Notes under the pieces: model-generated
What the model was told of the DNA's origin: nothing
Seen by the model: the letters and a program-made list of their open reading frames with translations, nothing else
Databases searched by the model: none
Assembly: GCA_016789745.1 (NCBI GenBank)
Contig: JAEUQF010000335.1
Location: 1-32,593, forward strand
DNA length: 32,593 nucleotides
Source: Bryobacterales bacterium
GTDB lineage: Bacteria > Acidobacteriota > Terriglobia > Bryobacterales > Bryobacteraceae
Direction: 5' to 3'
Translations under genes and position numbers: made by a program
Part shown: piece by piece, positions 32,141 to 32,593 of the stretch
Position numbering within the stretch: the stretch's first letter is position 1
Layout: each line of letters opens with the position of its first letter

Positions 32141-32593
32141 ATGGAGCAGTTCGCGGACCATCCTACGTTCTTTCTCCCGGCTGAAATGCGGCCTCAAGAG
32201 GAAGTGGAAGCACTGCGGAACCGGGTACTCTCCTGGAAGCCGCTAACAGAAGCCATGGAGATCTGCCCGGAAGGCATCGTAATCATGAACGAGAGCCGCC
32301 AGATCCTCTATGCCAACCCCGCCTTTCAGCAGTACGCCGCCAATACGGCGGATCTTACCGGACAGCGGTTCGGGGATGTCATGAGTTGTATCCACCTGCA
32401 TCGTACTCCGGGTGGATGTGGCACCGGCTTTGCCTGCCGCCACTGCGAGATGGCCAATGGGGTGTTCCACGCTCTGAAGTGGACTGGCGGACAGGTGTCG
32501 GGGTTGGTGCATGTCACCACCGAAGGCCCGCAGCAGGTCCCGGTGCAGGCGCGTTTGGAAAGCGTAATCGTCGGTGCACACCGCCTGCTGTTC
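32141..32593 (+). CDS. PAS-domain sensor protein with Cys cluster (3' end outside window)
   Basis: The first 151 residues are visible and the frame is open to the window edge. After an N-terminal helix (residues about 15-38), ICPEGIVIMNESRQILYANPAFQQY is the start of a PAS domain (residues about 37-150). MSCIHLHRTPGGCGTGFACRHC contains C83, C93, C99 and C102 with nearby histidines. This is a pattern seen in some PAS sensors linked to histidine kinases or sigma-54 regulators, where it may bind metal, haem or an Fe-S cluster. The output domain lies beyond the window, so the protein cannot be called kinase, cyclase or regulator. It lies about 40 bases after the CHAT gene and may be separately regulated by the adjoining inverted repeat. 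Confidence 0.75.
   Translation, partial: MEQFADHPTFFLPAEMRPQEEVEALRNRVLSWKPLTEAMEICPEGIVIMNESRQILYANPAFQQYAANTADLTGQRFGDVMSCIHLHRTPGGCGTGFACRHCEMANGVFHALKWTGGQVSGLVHVTTEGPQQVPVQARLESVIVGAHRLLF

Overview
The window is a GC-rich bacterial chromosome segment, densely coded on both strands, and most likely from an acidobacterium of the Solibacter/Bryobacter type. That placement is inference. It rests on a very large Oar-type TonB-dependent receptor with an N-terminal carboxypeptidase-regulatory domain, an alpha/beta-hydrolase of the acidobacterial/proteobacterial 'hydrolase domain' family, a sigma factor/anti-sigma/TPR-CHAT cluster, and the general codon and protein style. No rRNA, tRNA, CRISPR array, insertion sequence or prophage was seen. 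No stretch longer than about 300 bases lacks a gene.

Layout. 1-1324: decayed c-type cytochrome gene, cut by the window edge. 1465-4967: msrA, a D-threonine aldolase/D-serine dehydratase-like PLP enzyme, a DUF481-type beta-barrel protein and a glycerophosphodiester phosphodiesterase, all on +, closed by a hairpin terminator (4980-5022). 5046-8327: the TonB-dependent receptor on -. 8493-11689: a reduced Tad/Flp pilus cluster (cpaB-like, tadB, tadC) with no ATPase, prepilin or separate secretin; the CpaB-like protein seems to carry a degenerate secretin domain at its C-terminus. 11764-12612: MscS channel on +, converging with Mrp-type ATPase (-), then an alpha/beta hydrolase (-) and tsaD (-). 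A 19-bp divergent gap separates tsaD from the + run queA, hemB and two uncharacterised genes.

19636-24332 (-) reads as one operon in the order toxin, antitoxin, zwf, opcA, pgl, capA. A HigB/HigA-like toxin-antitoxin pair sits at its head. The antitoxin stop is 2 bases from the zwf start, and a perfect 14-bp palindrome lies upstream. zwf, OpcA and Pgl together form the oxidative entry of the pentose phosphate pathway. 24499-28323 (+): an alpha/alpha-barrel (terpenoid-cyclase-like) protein overlapping an HpcH/HpaI aldolase, then larE and a MacB-type permease.

28344-32099 (+) is the most system-like part: an ECF-type sigma factor, an overlapping membrane anti-sigma factor with a zinc-binding motif and a repeat-type outer domain, and an exported TPR-CHAT caspase-like protease. 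I infer a possible proteolytic signalling relay. The window ends in a PAS-domain sensor gene with a cysteine cluster, preceded by an inverted repeat that abuts its start codon.
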